Shown here in pieces: positions 7,391 to 16,531 of a DNA stretch of 64,000 nucleotides. A program made the translations under genes and the position numbers. Under the pieces are notes generated by a model that was not told the origin of the DNA, did not search any database, and worked only from the letters and a program-made list of their open reading frames with translations. Origin of the DNA: Methylosarcina fibrata AML-C10 (GTDB lineage Bacteria; Pseudomonadota; Gammaproteobacteria; Methylococcales; Methylomonadaceae); assembly GCF_000372865.1 (NCBI RefSeq), contig NZ_KB889965.1:951902-1015901 (forward strand), given 5' to 3'. Numbering within the stretch: the stretch's first letter is position 1; every line of letters starts with the position of its first letter.

Positions 7391-7521
7391 ACTTATGTCG
7401 ATGGCTTTGTCGCCGCAGTACCCACAGAAAATAAAAGCCTCTATAAAACCCATGCGGAAAAAGCTGCGGCCGTATTCAGCGCTTGATTTACGGCGGATTT
7501 GAAATGCTTGTTGATGAATAA
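7388..7521 (+). pseudogene. DUF1428 gene reduced to its two ends by an internal deletion
   Basis: The frame starting at 7388 reads MTYVDGFVAAVPTENKSLYK and AEKAAAVFSA, then stops at 7484-7486; this is the N-terminus of DUF1428 (about 120 residues when intact). Immediately after, in another frame, LIYGGFEMLVDE followed by TAA (7519-7521) is the family's C-terminus. About 75 codons are missing between the two, and the junction is out of frame. This is a clear deletion relic. Confidence 0.7.
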
Positions 7522-7555
7522 TCTATGTACTTAATCTACTTATTAAGGAGTTAAC

Positions 7556-7987
7556 ATGTCGAATTTATTAGTCCAACCTTACCTAACCTTCGGCGGCCGC
7601 TGCCAAGAAGCGCTTGAGTTTTACCGTACCGCGCTCGGTGCGCAGGTGGAGATGGTAATGCGCTTTAAGGACAGTCCTGAACCGCCTCCACCGGGAGTGT
7701 TACAACCGGGCTTTGAAAATAAAGTCATGCATTCCAGCTTCCGCATTGGTAATACCACAATCATGGCTTCCGACGGTTGCCAGGAAGGCTCGGCCTTCAG
7801 CGGCTTTGCGCTCTCGCTTACCGTGCCGACGGAAGCCGAAGCTGACCGCGCTTTCGCCGCGCTAGCCGATGGCGGCCAGGTAAAGATGCCCTTAGCCAAG
7901 ACGTTCTGGTCACCGCGCTTCGGCATGCTGACCGACCGCTTTGGCGTCGATTGGATGGTCATTGTCGTGACTGAACCGGCACAATGA
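7556..7987 (+). CDS. VOC family protein, PhnB-like
   Basis: 143 residues, PhnB type: LVQPYLTFGGRCQEALEFYR at the start, HSSFRIGNTTIMASDG in the middle, PLAKTFWSPRFGMLTDRFGV and DWMVIV at the end. TAAGGAG precedes the ATG by 6 bases. The stop overlaps the start of the next gene (ATGA), so the two are probably translated together. Substrate unknown. Confidence 0.88.
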   Translation: MSNLLVQPYLTFGGRCQEALEFYRTALGAQVEMVMRFKDSPEPPPPGVLQPGFENKVMHSSFRIGNTTIMASDGCQEGSAFSGFALSLTVPTEAEADRAFAALADGGQVKMPLAKTFWSPRFGMLTDRFGVDWMVIVVTEPAQ

Positions 7988-8403
7988 GACAGATGAATCC
8001 ACCAACATCGGAAACACACCTCAGTAATGCTGCGAACGAAGCTGCCGTCCGCGCGCTTTATCAGCAGTTGATGGATGCCTGGAACAACGGTAGCGGCGAT
8101 GACTATGCCGTTACCTTTGCCGAAGATGGCATTCTTGTCGGGTTCGATGGCACAGCCTTCAATGGGCGGCAGGAGATTGTTTCGTTTCATCAGCCATTGT
8201 TTGATAAGTGGCTCAAGGGAACACGTTTAACAGGAGACGTTACGCGCGTGCAGTTCCTAACCGCCGACATTGCCGTAATGCATGCTATCGGCAGTACAAT
8301 TATGCGCGGTAAATCGAAACCCGACCCTGCAAGAGATTCCCTTCAGACTCTCGTTGCCGTGCGGGAGCATGGCGACTGGAAGCTCGCCGCCTTTCAAAAC
8401 TAA
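7984..8403 (+). CDS. NTF2-like SgcJ/EcaC family protein
   Basis: 139 residues with the SnoaL/NTF2-like cone fold pattern of the SgcJ/EcaC group: EAAVRALYQQLMDAWNNGSG, YAVTFAEDGILVGFDG, FNGRQEIVSFHQPLFDKWLK, and WKLAAFQN at the end. The first ATG overlaps the stop of the VOC gene upstream by four bases; a second ATG at 7993 is possible. Relatives often run a few residues past AFQN, so the C-terminus may be slightly cut. Role unknown; members are small-molecule binding or isomerase-like. Confidence 0.75.
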   Translation: MRQMNPPTSETHLSNAANEAAVRALYQQLMDAWNNGSGDDYAVTFAEDGILVGFDGTAFNGRQEIVSFHQPLFDKWLKGTRLTGDVTRVQFLTADIAVMHAIGSTIMRGKSKPDPARDSLQTLVAVREHGDWKLAAFQN

Positions 8404-9049
8404 AGGGGTGCCGATCCCCCAGACATAGCCGATGCCTGGCTGCTTGTTCGCTGGAGCGTTTGAATCGGTCGACTTGTCCAGAATTATTCGAGGCACCATT
8501 AACTCTCTGCGTTATGTATCGTCGCCATATCGGAACGATCCATCATAGACTCCAAATACGTACTGATGCGAGGGAAACAATTCAACAATGACCGAACGCC
8601 ATCGGAAATCACCATAGCGCTGATCCGCGATGAAGCCGCAGCAAAAAAGGCGACATGCTCTTTCCCGTCAAAAACCTTCGAAACTGTTTTATTTATCCGT
8701 ATTCTCGAGCCAGGCCCCTATTTTATTAATCCGGACGTAAAAAATGTGTAAAGAACGGTCATTTATTTTCGTGCCGGCCGCTCAAATTCTAAAATGATTG
8801 CAGGCGAATCCAGTGTTGACCGTTAATCTGTAAAGATCACAAAAAACATCTTTCTACCGTCTGTCGGACGAATGAATTCGCCTCTACAAAAGGCGCCCTA
8901 ACCTGACATCGTCGGCAGCCGAATTCCGACGGAATGGTTGCCGGGATGACGCAAGCACAGCGCGAGGGCCGCAGGCGCTACCACTGACGATTCAACATCC
9001 TAGCGAAAGCGCGGTATAATAACCGCAATCCCATCTCAAGCACGCTTCC
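8404..9049 (+). other. Intergenic region between accessory cluster and ygfZ
   Basis: No gene recognised. A 61-codon frame at 8566-8751 has no Shine-Dalgarno and no recognisable motif. The sequence contains the ygfZ promoter at its right end. Confidence 0.5.
8992..9020 (+). promoter_or_regulatory. Candidate sigma-70 promoter for ygfZ-ctaA
   Basis: TCAACA at 8992-8997, a 17-base spacer and a perfect TATAAT at 9015-9020, giving a start about 22 bases before the ygfZ ATG. The -35 box is weak. Confidence 0.5.
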
Positions 9050-10054
9050 ATGAATCAGGACTGGACTCAATTTTTACTTTCCCAACACGCGATCTTTACC
9101 CAGGATCAGCGCATCGATTTCGACTCGGAAATGCCGCAAGGCGGCAAGCGGATTTATCCCGTTCCGCAGTTGGCTGTATTAAAGGCATCCGGCAACGACG
9201 CGGCGAAATTATTGCAGGGCCAGATGACCTGCAACGTCAACGACGTCACCGAACACCGGAGCAGCCTGGGCGCTTTTTGTAATCCCAAGGGCCGAGCCAT
9301 CGCCACTTTTTTACTGATCAAGCGCGGCGGCGATTTTCTGCTGGTGCTGCCGGCCGTGCTGCTGCCGTCGATTAAGGAGCGGCTGCAAAAATATATTTTG
9401 CGGTCCGACGTGCGAATTACGGACGGCTCGGAGGCGTTCTGCCTGATCGGTCTTCTCGAAGAAGACGAACCGAAGGAAGACTTCGGCCCGTTGTTCGCCA
9501 CCCGTCAAGGGAAGGCCGTTTCGGTCAATCTTTCTTCCGGGCAAAACCGTTCGCTGATCATCGCCGAAGCAGAGCATGCCGCGGATTTCTGGACCGATAG
9601 GGTTCAACGGGAAAATTTCCGCCCGTCCGGTTCGGAACAATGGCGCTTTCTCGACCTGGTGGCGGGACTTCCCTGGCTGAGCACCGCGACCTCGGAGGAA
9701 TTCGTTCCGCAAATGCTGAATCTCGACAAACTGGGCGGCATCAGTTTCAACAAGGGCTGCTATACCGGCCAGGAGATCGTGGCGCGCACCCATTATCTCG
9801 GCAAGGTGAAACGATCGCTCTTTCTCGCCGAAGCCGATACCGCCGACGCGCCCGCGCCGAATGCAGCGCTGGTGGACCACGCCGCCGATTCGGCGCAAAG
9901 CGCGGGCAATGTCTTGGCCGCCGCGGTCGAGGGCGGCCTTTGCACAATGCAGATCGTGCTGCAACTGGCCGACGATCAGGACCGCCACGCGTACGACTTG
10001 GCGCTCAAGGACCGTCCCGAACTCAAACTTCGTCTCATCCCATTTCAATCTTAA
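9050..10054 (+). CDS. ygfZ: tRNA-modifying/folate-binding protein YgfZ
   Basis: 334 residues, normal for the YgfZ/CAF17 (COG0354) family, which uses tetrahydrofolate to support assembly or repair of certain iron-sulfur enzymes and, in E. coli, MiaB-type tRNA modification. The signature KGCYTGQEIVAR lies at about residues 235-246 with the essential Cys at 237; the N-terminal GcvT-like part has VLKASGNDAAKLLQGQMTCN. The stop codon overlaps the heme A synthase start by one base (TAATG), so the two form an operon. Confidence 0.93.
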   Translation: MNQDWTQFLLSQHAIFTQDQRIDFDSEMPQGGKRIYPVPQLAVLKASGNDAAKLLQGQMTCNVNDVTEHRSSLGAFCNPKGRAIATFLLIKRGGDFLLVLPAVLLPSIKERLQKYILRSDVRITDGSEAFCLIGLLEEDEPKEDFGPLFATRQGKAVSVNLSSGQNRSLIIAEAEHAADFWTDRVQRENFRPSGSEQWRFLDLVAGLPWLSTATSEEFVPQMLNLDKLGGISFNKGCYTGQEIVARTHYLGKVKRSLFLAEADTADAPAPNAALVDHAADSAQSAGNVLAAAVEGGLCTMQIVLQLADDQDRHAYDLALKDRPELKLRLIPFQS

Positions 10055-11076
10055 TGAACCATCAGGCCATCCTTCGTTTTCGCCGTTTAGGCATTCTGAC
10101 CATTATTGCCGTTTATTTGGTTATTCTGGCGGGAGGCATCGTCAGAGCCTCGGGCGCCGGTATGGGCTGTCCGGACTGGCCGACCTGCTTCGGGCAATGG
10201 ATTCCGCCGACCGACGAAGCCCAACTGCCGGCCGATTATCACGAAATCTACGCCCGGCGCGGCTATGAAAACACCCAATTCAACCCGGTCAAGACCTGGA
10301 CCGAGTACGGCAACCGCCTGGTCGGAGCCACGACCGGCCTGCTGGTCCTGCTCACCGCGTGGGCATCGCGTATTTTTCTGAGGATGGACAAGACCATTTT
10401 TTATCTGTCGCTCGGCAACGTCTTTCTGATCGGTTTTCAGGGCTGGCTCGGCTCGGCCGTGGTGGCCAGCAATCTGAAGCCGTTCATGATCACTTTCCAT
10501 ATGCTGATGGCGTTGGCCATCGTGGCGCTGGTCGTTTATACCATCGCCCGTTCGCAGCGGGATGCGCTCGGCCGTCTCGACGTCGGCGGCCTGCCGGACA
10601 AGTTTAAAACGGTGTTGATCGCCGTGATGGCGATGACCCTGCTCCAGGTCATGATGGGCACGCAAGTCAGGGAGGCGGTCGATTTCATCGCCCATGAACA
10701 CAGCTATATCGACCGCAAGTACTGGCGTGACGATTTTCCGGTCATCTTTTACGTGCACCGGTCGTTTTCCTCGATCATTCTGTTGACCAATCTATGGCTG
10801 GTCTGGAAACTGCACCGGTCGGCGGCTCGGCAAAACCTTTTATACCGGACGGGGCTGGCGATCGTTTCGGTGATCGGCATCGCCATTCTCGCCGGCATCA
10901 CGCTCGACCGGCTCGGCTTTCCCGCCGTGGCCCAGCCCGTTCATCTATTGATGGCCAACGTGATTTTCGGCTTGCAGTTTTTTCTTTACATCGGTCTCGG
11001 GTATGCCGGCAGGACGCCGCTCATGTTCGGGGAAAACGGGGAAATCAAGCCGGACTCCCCGACTCTGACCGGATAG
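10054..11076 (+). CDS. ctaA: Heme A synthase (CtaA/COX15)
   Basis: 340 residues with eight predicted membrane helices in two four-helix halves. Heme A synthase hydroxylates heme O to heme A for cytochrome aa3 oxidase. Visible features: the extracellular Cys pair in GCPDWPTCFG (C39, C45), conserved Glu in WTEYGNRLVG (E84), and His at 149 (TFHMLMA), 235 (YVHRSF) and 297 (PVHLL). The position three residues after E84, a heme-ligand His in the Bacillus enzyme, is Asn here (N87). I recall that some heme A synthase lineages have this, so it need not mean loss of function. Coupled to ygfZ by an overlapping start. Confidence 0.88.
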   Translation: MNHQAILRFRRLGILTIIAVYLVILAGGIVRASGAGMGCPDWPTCFGQWIPPTDEAQLPADYHEIYARRGYENTQFNPVKTWTEYGNRLVGATTGLLVLLTAWASRIFLRMDKTIFYLSLGNVFLIGFQGWLGSAVVASNLKPFMITFHMLMALAIVALVVYTIARSQRDALGRLDVGGLPDKFKTVLIAVMAMTLLQVMMGTQVREAVDFIAHEHSYIDRKYWRDDFPVIFYVHRSFSSIILLTNLWLVWKLHRSAARQNLLYRTGLAIVSVIGIAILAGITLDRLGFPAVAQPVHLLMANVIFGLQFFLYIGLGYAGRTPLMFGENGEIKPDSPTLTG

Positions 11077-11500
11077 CCTCGATTAGCCGGCCGGGATTTT
11101 TCGGCAACGAAACGGTCGTCCTGCCCGGCCCTGATCCAACCGAAAGAGAAAGGAATCTTTTTCCGTTGACACCCTCCACTCGATATCGTCCCGTCAAGGG
11201 CCGGCTTGTCTTCATTTCCTTTCTACTCAGGCTCCAGACGGAATCCTTTCATCAAGATTGCAAAATCTTTTTGTAACATGGACCGGACTTGGCCGTCCAT
11301 TGGCTTGCCGTTCCCGGTTCCGGCTCAATCTGACATGATTGCCGCGCTTCGTTTGGCGTCGTATTAAAAAAACAGTTTGGATCGTACTCGACGACAACTC
11401 CGAAATCCGGATGGACGGCCTCGGTCTTCGAGTCTGGCCGGCAAGCCTCGAAAAAAAATCGGCATAAATTGACACGTCCAACGAACTAAAATTTTATATT
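11077..11500. other. Intergenic region downstream of ctaA
   Basis: No gene, repeat or clear terminator hairpin recognised between the ctaA stop and the SulP promoter. Confidence 0.5.
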
Positions 11501-11529
11501 TTGATTTCGAATCGCTATTATCTTATACT
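11501..11529 (+). promoter_or_regulatory. Sigma-70 promoter for the SulP gene
   Basis: TTGATT (11501-11506), exactly 17 bases, TATACT (11524-11529). The predicted start falls about 25 bases before the ATG at 11562, in an A+T-rich stretch. Confidence 0.65.
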
Positions 11530-11561
11530 ACAGTTGAGTTTCAGAAGCGGAGGACGCAATC

Positions 11562-13211
11562 ATGATACACAAACACGCACAGTACTATCTTAGTCATCTC
11601 AAAGGCGATATTCCTGCCGGCATCGTGGTCTTTTTAGTGGCGCTGCCGTTATGCCTGGGCGTCGCCCTGGCTTCCGGCGCGCCTTTGTTTTCGGGCATGA
11701 TCGCAGGCTTGATCGGAGGCTTGGTCATCGCTTGGCTCAGCGGTTCTCACGTCAGCGTCTCCGGACCTGCCGCCGGTCTGACCGTCATTGTTTTCAATGC
11801 CATAGAAACTTTGGGCAGTTTCCAGGCTTTTCTGGTCGCCTGCGTACTGGGCGGAGTCCTTCAGCTTGGCCTGGGTTTTTTGCGCGCCGGAATCATCGGC
11901 GCTTTCTTTCCATCGGCCGTGATCAAGGGCATGCTGGCCGCCATCGGTCTGATCCTGATCATGAAACAACTGCCTCATGCGACCGGCTACGACGCCAGTA
12001 TCGAGTCGGATGAAAGTTTCATGCAGGGAACCGCAGGATCGACCATGTACGATATAGCTACCGCCCTGCACGCGATTTCTCCGGGCGCGGTCGTCATCAG
12101 CTCAGTTGCATTGCTGATCCTGATCATCTGGGATTTTTCTTTTTTCAAAAAACGGGCCATCTTCAAACTGATCCCGGCTCCGTTGATCGCCGTCTGCTGG
12201 GGCGTGGCTTACAACCTGGCGGCATTGAAATATGCGCCGGAGTGGGCGGTCAATGCCAGCCACATGGTCAATCTGCCTATTTCCGAAACTCCGGCCGATT
12301 TTCTCAAGCAGTTTTCATTCCCCGATTTCAGCGCGTTGAGCAATCCGCAGGTTTATTCCGTTGCGGTCACTATCGCTATTATCGCCAGTCTGGAAACGCT
12401 GCTCAGCCTCGAGGCGGTGGATAAACTGGATCCATTGAAACGGATCGCGCCGACCAATCGCGAACTCAAGGCGCAAGGCGTCGGCAATATCCTGAGCGGC
12501 ATGATCGGCGGCCTGCCGATCACCGCGGTGATCGTGCGCAGTTCCGCCAACATCAATGCCGGCGGCAGAACCAGCACCTCCTGTTTTGTCCATGGCCTCT
12601 GCCTGTTGATCAGCAGCATGTATTTTGCGATGTATTTGAATTACATCCCGTTGGCCTGCCTTGCGGCGATCCTGCTGCATACCGGCTATAAACTTGCCAA
12701 ACCGGCGCTGTTCAAGGAATTCTACCAGAAAGGCTTCAGCCAATTGGTGCCGTTCATGGTCACTGTCGGCGCGATTCTGGCGACCGACTTATTGGAAGGC
12801 ATGGCCATCGGCATGGCGGTCGGCATGGTGTTCGTCATTCGGGCCAATTTCCATGCGGCAGTCACTCTGACGCAAACGAATTCGCATTACGTGTTGGCTC
12901 TGAACAAGGACGTTTCTTTTTTGAACAAGGCCAGGCTGAGAAAATTCATTTTGCATATTCCTGAAAATAGCACGGTCGTCATCGACGCCAGCAAAGCGCA
13001 GTTTATCGATCACGATATTCTCGAAACCATCGAAGATTTTCTGGCGGCGGCGCCTGACGACAACATCAAAGTCGAGCTGATCGATCTGTACGGCAAGGAA
13101 AGGCTGCAAAAATACGAGCCGATCAAGGTCATCGAGGAAGTCCCGGCGAAACCGGCCCCGGCCGTTGTCGCCGATCAGCAGTCTGCCACCGATTCGTTGG
13201 TTTTGAGTTAG
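11562..13211 (+). CDS. SulP family anion transporter with STAS domain
   Basis: 549 residues. The N-terminal part is the SulP/SLC26 membrane domain: GDIPAGIVVFLVALPLCLGV at the start, SGPAAGLTVIVFNAI, and the downstream AQGVGNILSGMIGGLPITAV. The last 110 residues form a STAS domain (KFILHIPENSTVVIDASKAQ, FIDHDILETIEDFL). SulP proteins carry sulfate, bicarbonate or other anions. The sequence resembles the bacterial bicarbonate/sulfate branch, but no carbonic anhydrase is fused or adjacent, so the substrate is open. It stands alone behind its own promoter. Confidence 0.88.
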   Translation: MIHKHAQYYLSHLKGDIPAGIVVFLVALPLCLGVALASGAPLFSGMIAGLIGGLVIAWLSGSHVSVSGPAAGLTVIVFNAIETLGSFQAFLVACVLGGVLQLGLGFLRAGIIGAFFPSAVIKGMLAAIGLILIMKQLPHATGYDASIESDESFMQGTAGSTMYDIATALHAISPGAVVISSVALLILIIWDFSFFKKRAIFKLIPAPLIAVCWGVAYNLAALKYAPEWAVNASHMVNLPISETPADFLKQFSFPDFSALSNPQVYSVAVTIAIIASLETLLSLEAVDKLDPLKRIAPTNRELKAQGVGNILSGMIGGLPITAVIVRSSANINAGGRTSTSCFVHGLCLLISSMYFAMYLNYIPLACLAAILLHTGYKLAKPALFKEFYQKGFSQLVPFMVTVGAILATDLLEGMAIGMAVGMVFVIRANFHAAVTLTQTNSHYVLALNKDVSFLNKARLRKFILHIPENSTVVIDASKAQFIDHDILETIEDFLAAAPDDNIKVELIDLYGKERLQKYEPIKVIEEVPAKPAPAVVADQQSATDSLVLS

Positions 13212-13379
13212 GCCGTCGGAAAGGTCAAGGTTGCGCATCATTGTCGGGTTATCGATTTTCCTGCCCCCCTTATCGTAAAAACGATATTCCGGCAGTGATG
13301 CCTTTTTGACACACTTGGTTTTTTCAATATACAGACACCGCAGGAATGAAGAATTGCTCCTGCAAGATAGGAAGGCGTT

Positions 13380-14822
13380 TCAAAACCGATTCTCTGTCAC
13401 CGGGTCCTGCTGCCAGCCGCCGCCCAGGGCCTTGTACAAAGCCACCAGTTGCAGCGCGCTTTCCGCCTCGCTTGCCAGAAAATCGCTCTGTGCCTGGTAA
13501 AGAGCCTTTTCCGCGGTCAGCACGTCCAGAAACGACGTCAAGCCTTTAAAATAACGTTCCTTCGCCAAATCCACCGCCAACCGGCTGGCTTCCACGTTCC
13601 GGGCCAGGGACCGGCGCCGTTCCTGTTCATTGGCGTAAGCGGCCAGGGCATCTTCGACTTCCTTGAACGCCGTCAGAATGGTCGTGCGGTAGGCGAAAAA
13701 CGATTGCTCGTACAGAGCCTTTTTGGCCTTGATGTTCGCCTGAAGCTTGCCCCAGTTGAAAATCGGCATCGATAGGCTGGAAGCCATCGACCAGGATTTG
13801 CCGATCGGCGTAAAATCGGTGATGCGGCTGTTTTGCAGGCCCAGGAAAGCGGCCAGATTGACCTTCGGATAAAGCTCGGCCGTGGCGACTCCGATCTCGG
13901 CGCTCGCCGCGGCCAGTTGCCGTTCGGTCCTCCGGACGTCCGGACGCCGGCGCAATAATTCCGAAGGCAGATCGGCCGGCGCCGGATTCACGGCGGCGGG
14001 GATCGGCCGGGACGCTTCGAACCGGCTCAACAAGGCGCCGGGTTCCCTGCCGAGCAGAATGCTCAGCGCGTGCACGGCCTGCTTTTTCGAGGTGTCGAGC
14101 ACCGGCAATTCGGCGCTGGTCGCGGCCACCTGGGCATCCGCCTGAGCCACTTCCAGTTCCGAAGTCAGGCCGCCCTGCCGCCTTGCCCGGACCAGTTCCA
14201 GCGTCTCTTGCTGGCTCGATGCATTGCTGCGGGTGACTTCGATCAGTTGCTGGGCATTGCGGATGTCGATGTAGTTCCGCGCCACTTCCGCCAGCAGGGT
14301 GACCAGAATGTCCCGCCTGTTTTCTTCCTGAACTTCGATGTTGGCCTCGGCCACCTCCAGCGCCCGGCGGACGCCGCCGAAGAGATCGACTTCCCATTGG
14401 GCGTCGAACCCCATCTGGAAAATATCGATGATCTGCTGGCCGATGCCGAAACCGCCGGTGCCGAAACCGGAAGCCGATGGCGAAAAAGACAGAGCGTTGC
14501 GCCGGCGGTTGAGGTTGGCGCCGGCCGACAGGGTCGGAAGCCCGGCGGCGATGGTCTGAACGCGCTGGGTTCGCGCTTCCCGGATGCGGGCCTCGGCTTG
14601 CTGCAAATCGAGGTTGGCAGCGATGGCGTCGCGCATCAGTCGGTCCAGCACTGGATCGTCGAACGTTTGCCACCACTGGGCGTAGGTTTTCGAAGAAACC
14701 GCTTTCAGCGTTTGAGTTTCGCTCCAGAAGGACGGGACCGCCACGTCGGGCCGGACGTAATCGGGCCCGACGGCGCAACCCGGCAGCAGCAAGCCCAGCA
14801 GCAGCCAGCGAACGGATTTCAT
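13380..14822 (-). CDS. Outer-membrane factor lipoprotein, NodT/OprM family
   Basis: 480 residues. The signal sequence ends in the lipobox LLPGC (Cys 16), then AVGPDYVRPDV, the usual start of NodT-type RND/ABC outer-membrane channels. Two outer_membrane_efflux repeats follow, with LDLQQAEARIREARTQRVQT and ELEVAQADAQVAATSAELPV in the coiled-coil helices and the typical LPSELLRRRPDVRRTERQLA. It would form the trimeric tunnel of the exporter encoded upstream. Its start overlaps the stop of the HlyD gene by 4 bases and it is the last gene of the operon. Confidence 0.92.
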   Translation of the reverse strand: MKSVRWLLLGLLLPGCAVGPDYVRPDVAVPSFWSETQTLKAVSSKTYAQWWQTFDDPVLDRLMRDAIAANLDLQQAEARIREARTQRVQTIAAGLPTLSAGANLNRRRNALSFSPSASGFGTGGFGIGQQIIDIFQMGFDAQWEVDLFGGVRRALEVAEANIEVQEENRRDILVTLLAEVARNYIDIRNAQQLIEVTRSNASSQQETLELVRARRQGGLTSELEVAQADAQVAATSAELPVLDTSKKQAVHALSILLGREPGALLSRFEASRPIPAAVNPAPADLPSELLRRRPDVRRTERQLAAASAEIGVATAELYPKVNLAAFLGLQNSRITDFTPIGKSWSMASSLSMPIFNWGKLQANIKAKKALYEQSFFAYRTTILTAFKEVEDALAAYANEQERRRSLARNVEASRLAVDLAKERYFKGLTSFLDVLTAEKALYQAQSDFLASEAESALQLVALYKALGGGWQQDPVTENRF

Positions 14823-15796
14823 GACGGAGCCTTCGGGGACGAAGGCTTGCGTTCATCCGGGGTTTCCTCCGGGGCTTCAATGAACACATCCATTTGCTGG
14901 CCCACGTAAGCGGGAATCGTCGCCGGATCGAAACTGTAAAGCGCCTGCAGGACGCGGGTGTCGACCCGCTCGGTGCTGTCGCCGGTCAGCGATTTTTTCG
15001 GCACGACGTAAGGCTCTACCCAGACCAGCTTCAGCTCGGTGCTGAATCGGCGATTGCCCCGTAGAAATGCAACGGCTTTGCTGTCCTTGCGAAAACGCCA
15101 GGCATCGTTCTCGTCGATGTCGACTCTCAGATGCAGCCGGTCCATGTTGCCCATCAGGATCAAAGGCACCGTTAAAATCCCGGTCTGGGCAAATTCTCCC
15201 GGTCGGACGTTGACTTGTAGGATCTCTCCGTCTTTCGGCGCGCGCACGATCAACCGGTCCAGCGTGGTGTGAGTCTCGGCCAGATTGGCCTCGGCCTGCC
15301 GGACCTGGGCACGGGCGCTTTCCAGTTTCGCCTTCGCAATCAACACGGCGTTGCGGCGCCCTTTCAGATCCTCGATGCTGATTGCGCGGCGGTCCGTCAC
15401 CGCTTCAATCAGGCTCAACTGGGTTTGAAAATCGATTAACGCGGCTTCCGCCTCCCTCACCCCGGCTTTGGCTCCCGTCAGTTCGGCGTTTCGAATTTTC
15501 TGCTGCGCCAGCGCTTCCCGATCGTCCACTTTAAACAGAACGTCTCCGGCTTTGACCTTGTCGCCGACAATCACCGGAACCGACACCACAAGGCCGGGCA
15601 GCGACGTGCCGATGGCGATGTTCTGACTTTTGGCTTCGATGATGCCGGAACCGGCGATGAAAGAACGGAAAGGCGCGGCCGCGGGATCGGCGACGGGCTC
15701 GGCGACCGGCGTCGGCTGGTTGCTGTACGAAACCGAGTAGACACCGAACAGGAAACCGGCGACGGCCAGAGTGGGAAGCGTGTATTTGGGGAGCAT
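14819..15796 (-). CDS. HlyD/MFP-family periplasmic adaptor
   Basis: 325 residues with a single N-terminal membrane anchor (about residues 7-24), a biotinyl-lipoyl half motif GLVVSVPVIVGDKVKAGDVL, a long alpha-helical hairpin (about 85-180, ending QVRQAEANLAETHTTLDRLI) and the return VRAPKDGEILQVNVRPGEF. It joins the inner-membrane ABC transporter to the outer-membrane channel. The layout resembles DevB-type adaptors. The gene lies 24 bp behind the ATPase gene. Confidence 0.9.
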   Translation of the reverse strand: MLPKYTLPTLAVAGFLFGVYSVSYSNQPTPVAEPVADPAAAPFRSFIAGSGIIEAKSQNIAIGTSLPGLVVSVPVIVGDKVKAGDVLFKVDDREALAQQKIRNAELTGAKAGVREAEAALIDFQTQLSLIEAVTDRRAISIEDLKGRRNAVLIAKAKLESARAQVRQAEANLAETHTTLDRLIVRAPKDGEILQVNVRPGEFAQTGILTVPLILMGNMDRLHLRVDIDENDAWRFRKDSKAVAFLRGNRRFSTELKLVWVEPYVVPKKSLTGDSTERVDTRVLQALYSFDPATIPAYVGQQMDVFIEAPEETPDERKPSSPKAPS

Positions 15797-15820
15797 GGGT
15801 GTGATCTCTATAACGTCGGG

Positions 15821-16528
15821 TTAAAGATCTTCGGGCGAAGTCACCAGTTTTTCGATACGGCCGTCGTCCATTTTGGCGATCCGGTCGGCAAACCCGAAAA
15901 TACGCGCATCGTGCGTGACAATGACCAGCGCCCGATCCTTGTTCTGAGCGATATTCTTGAGTATTTCCATGACCTGATGGCCGGTTTCATGATCGAGCGC
16001 GCTGGTCGGCTCGTCGCAGACGATAAGCCTCGGATCGTGGACCAAAGCGCGCGCGATCGCCACCCGCTGCTGCTGGCCTCCGGAAAGTTGAGCCGGCATG
16101 GACGCCGCGCGCTCTCCCAAACCGACATGGCCCAGCACCGCCTCGGCCTTGCTTTGAGCCTGTCGGCGTTTTTCGCCGTTGATGATCAAAGGAACCGCCA
16201 CGTTTTCGGCCGCAGTCAGCGTCGGCAGCAGGTTATAGGACTGAAACACGAAACCGATGTTGCGCGCCCTGAAGTTCAGTTTGTCCTTGCTGCGCATATG
16301 CCGTATATCCTGCCCGAATACTTCGCAGAGTCCCTGGTCCTGGTCGAGAATGCCGGCCATGACCGAGATCAGCGTGGTCTTGCCGCAGCCCGACGGGCCG
16401 ACCAGCATGGTCAGCTCGCCCTTCAGAATATCGAGATCGACACCACTGAGCGCGGTGACTCTTTGCTCACCGATATCGTAATGCTTGATCAAGCCTTCGC
16501 AGCGAACCGCGACAGGATCCGTGTTCAT
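15821..16528 (-). CDS. ABC transporter ATP-binding protein (MacB/DevA type)
   Basis: 235 residues with all ABC motifs: Walker [11 protein letters not shown]-loop [20 protein letters not shown], signature [15 protein letters not shown], Walker [17 protein letters not shown] and the H-loop [10 protein letters not shown]. The LolD/MacB-type sequence suits an FtsX-fold permease, which is the next gene upstream (3 bp apart). It energises export of an unknown substrate. Confidence 0.92.
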   Translation of the reverse strand: MNTDPVAVRCEGLIKHYDIGEQRVTALSGVDLDILKGELTMLVGPSGCGKTTLISVMAGILDQDQGLCEVFGQDIRHMRSKDKLNFRARNIGFVFQSYNLLPTLTAAENVAVPLIINGEKRRQAQSKAEAVLGHVGLGERAASMPAQLSGGQQQRVAIARALVHDPRLIVCDEPTSALDHETGHQVMEILKNIAQNKDRALVIVTHDARIFGFADRIAKMDDGRIEKLVTSPEDL

Positions 16529-16531
16529 CGA

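Noticed and set aside
1193-8403. Integron cassette array with attC sites
   Set aside because: Small single-strand genes suggested it, and GCCTAAC occurs at 3146, but no paired RYYYAAC...GTTRRRY sites of proper length and no integrase were found.
8566-8751. 61-codon frame
   Set aside because: No Shine-Dalgarno, no recognisable motif, lies in an otherwise empty region.
13627-14909. Long frames opposite and overlapping the NodT-type gene
   Set aside because: Arg/Gly-rich out-of-frame translations of the outer-membrane lipoprotein gene.
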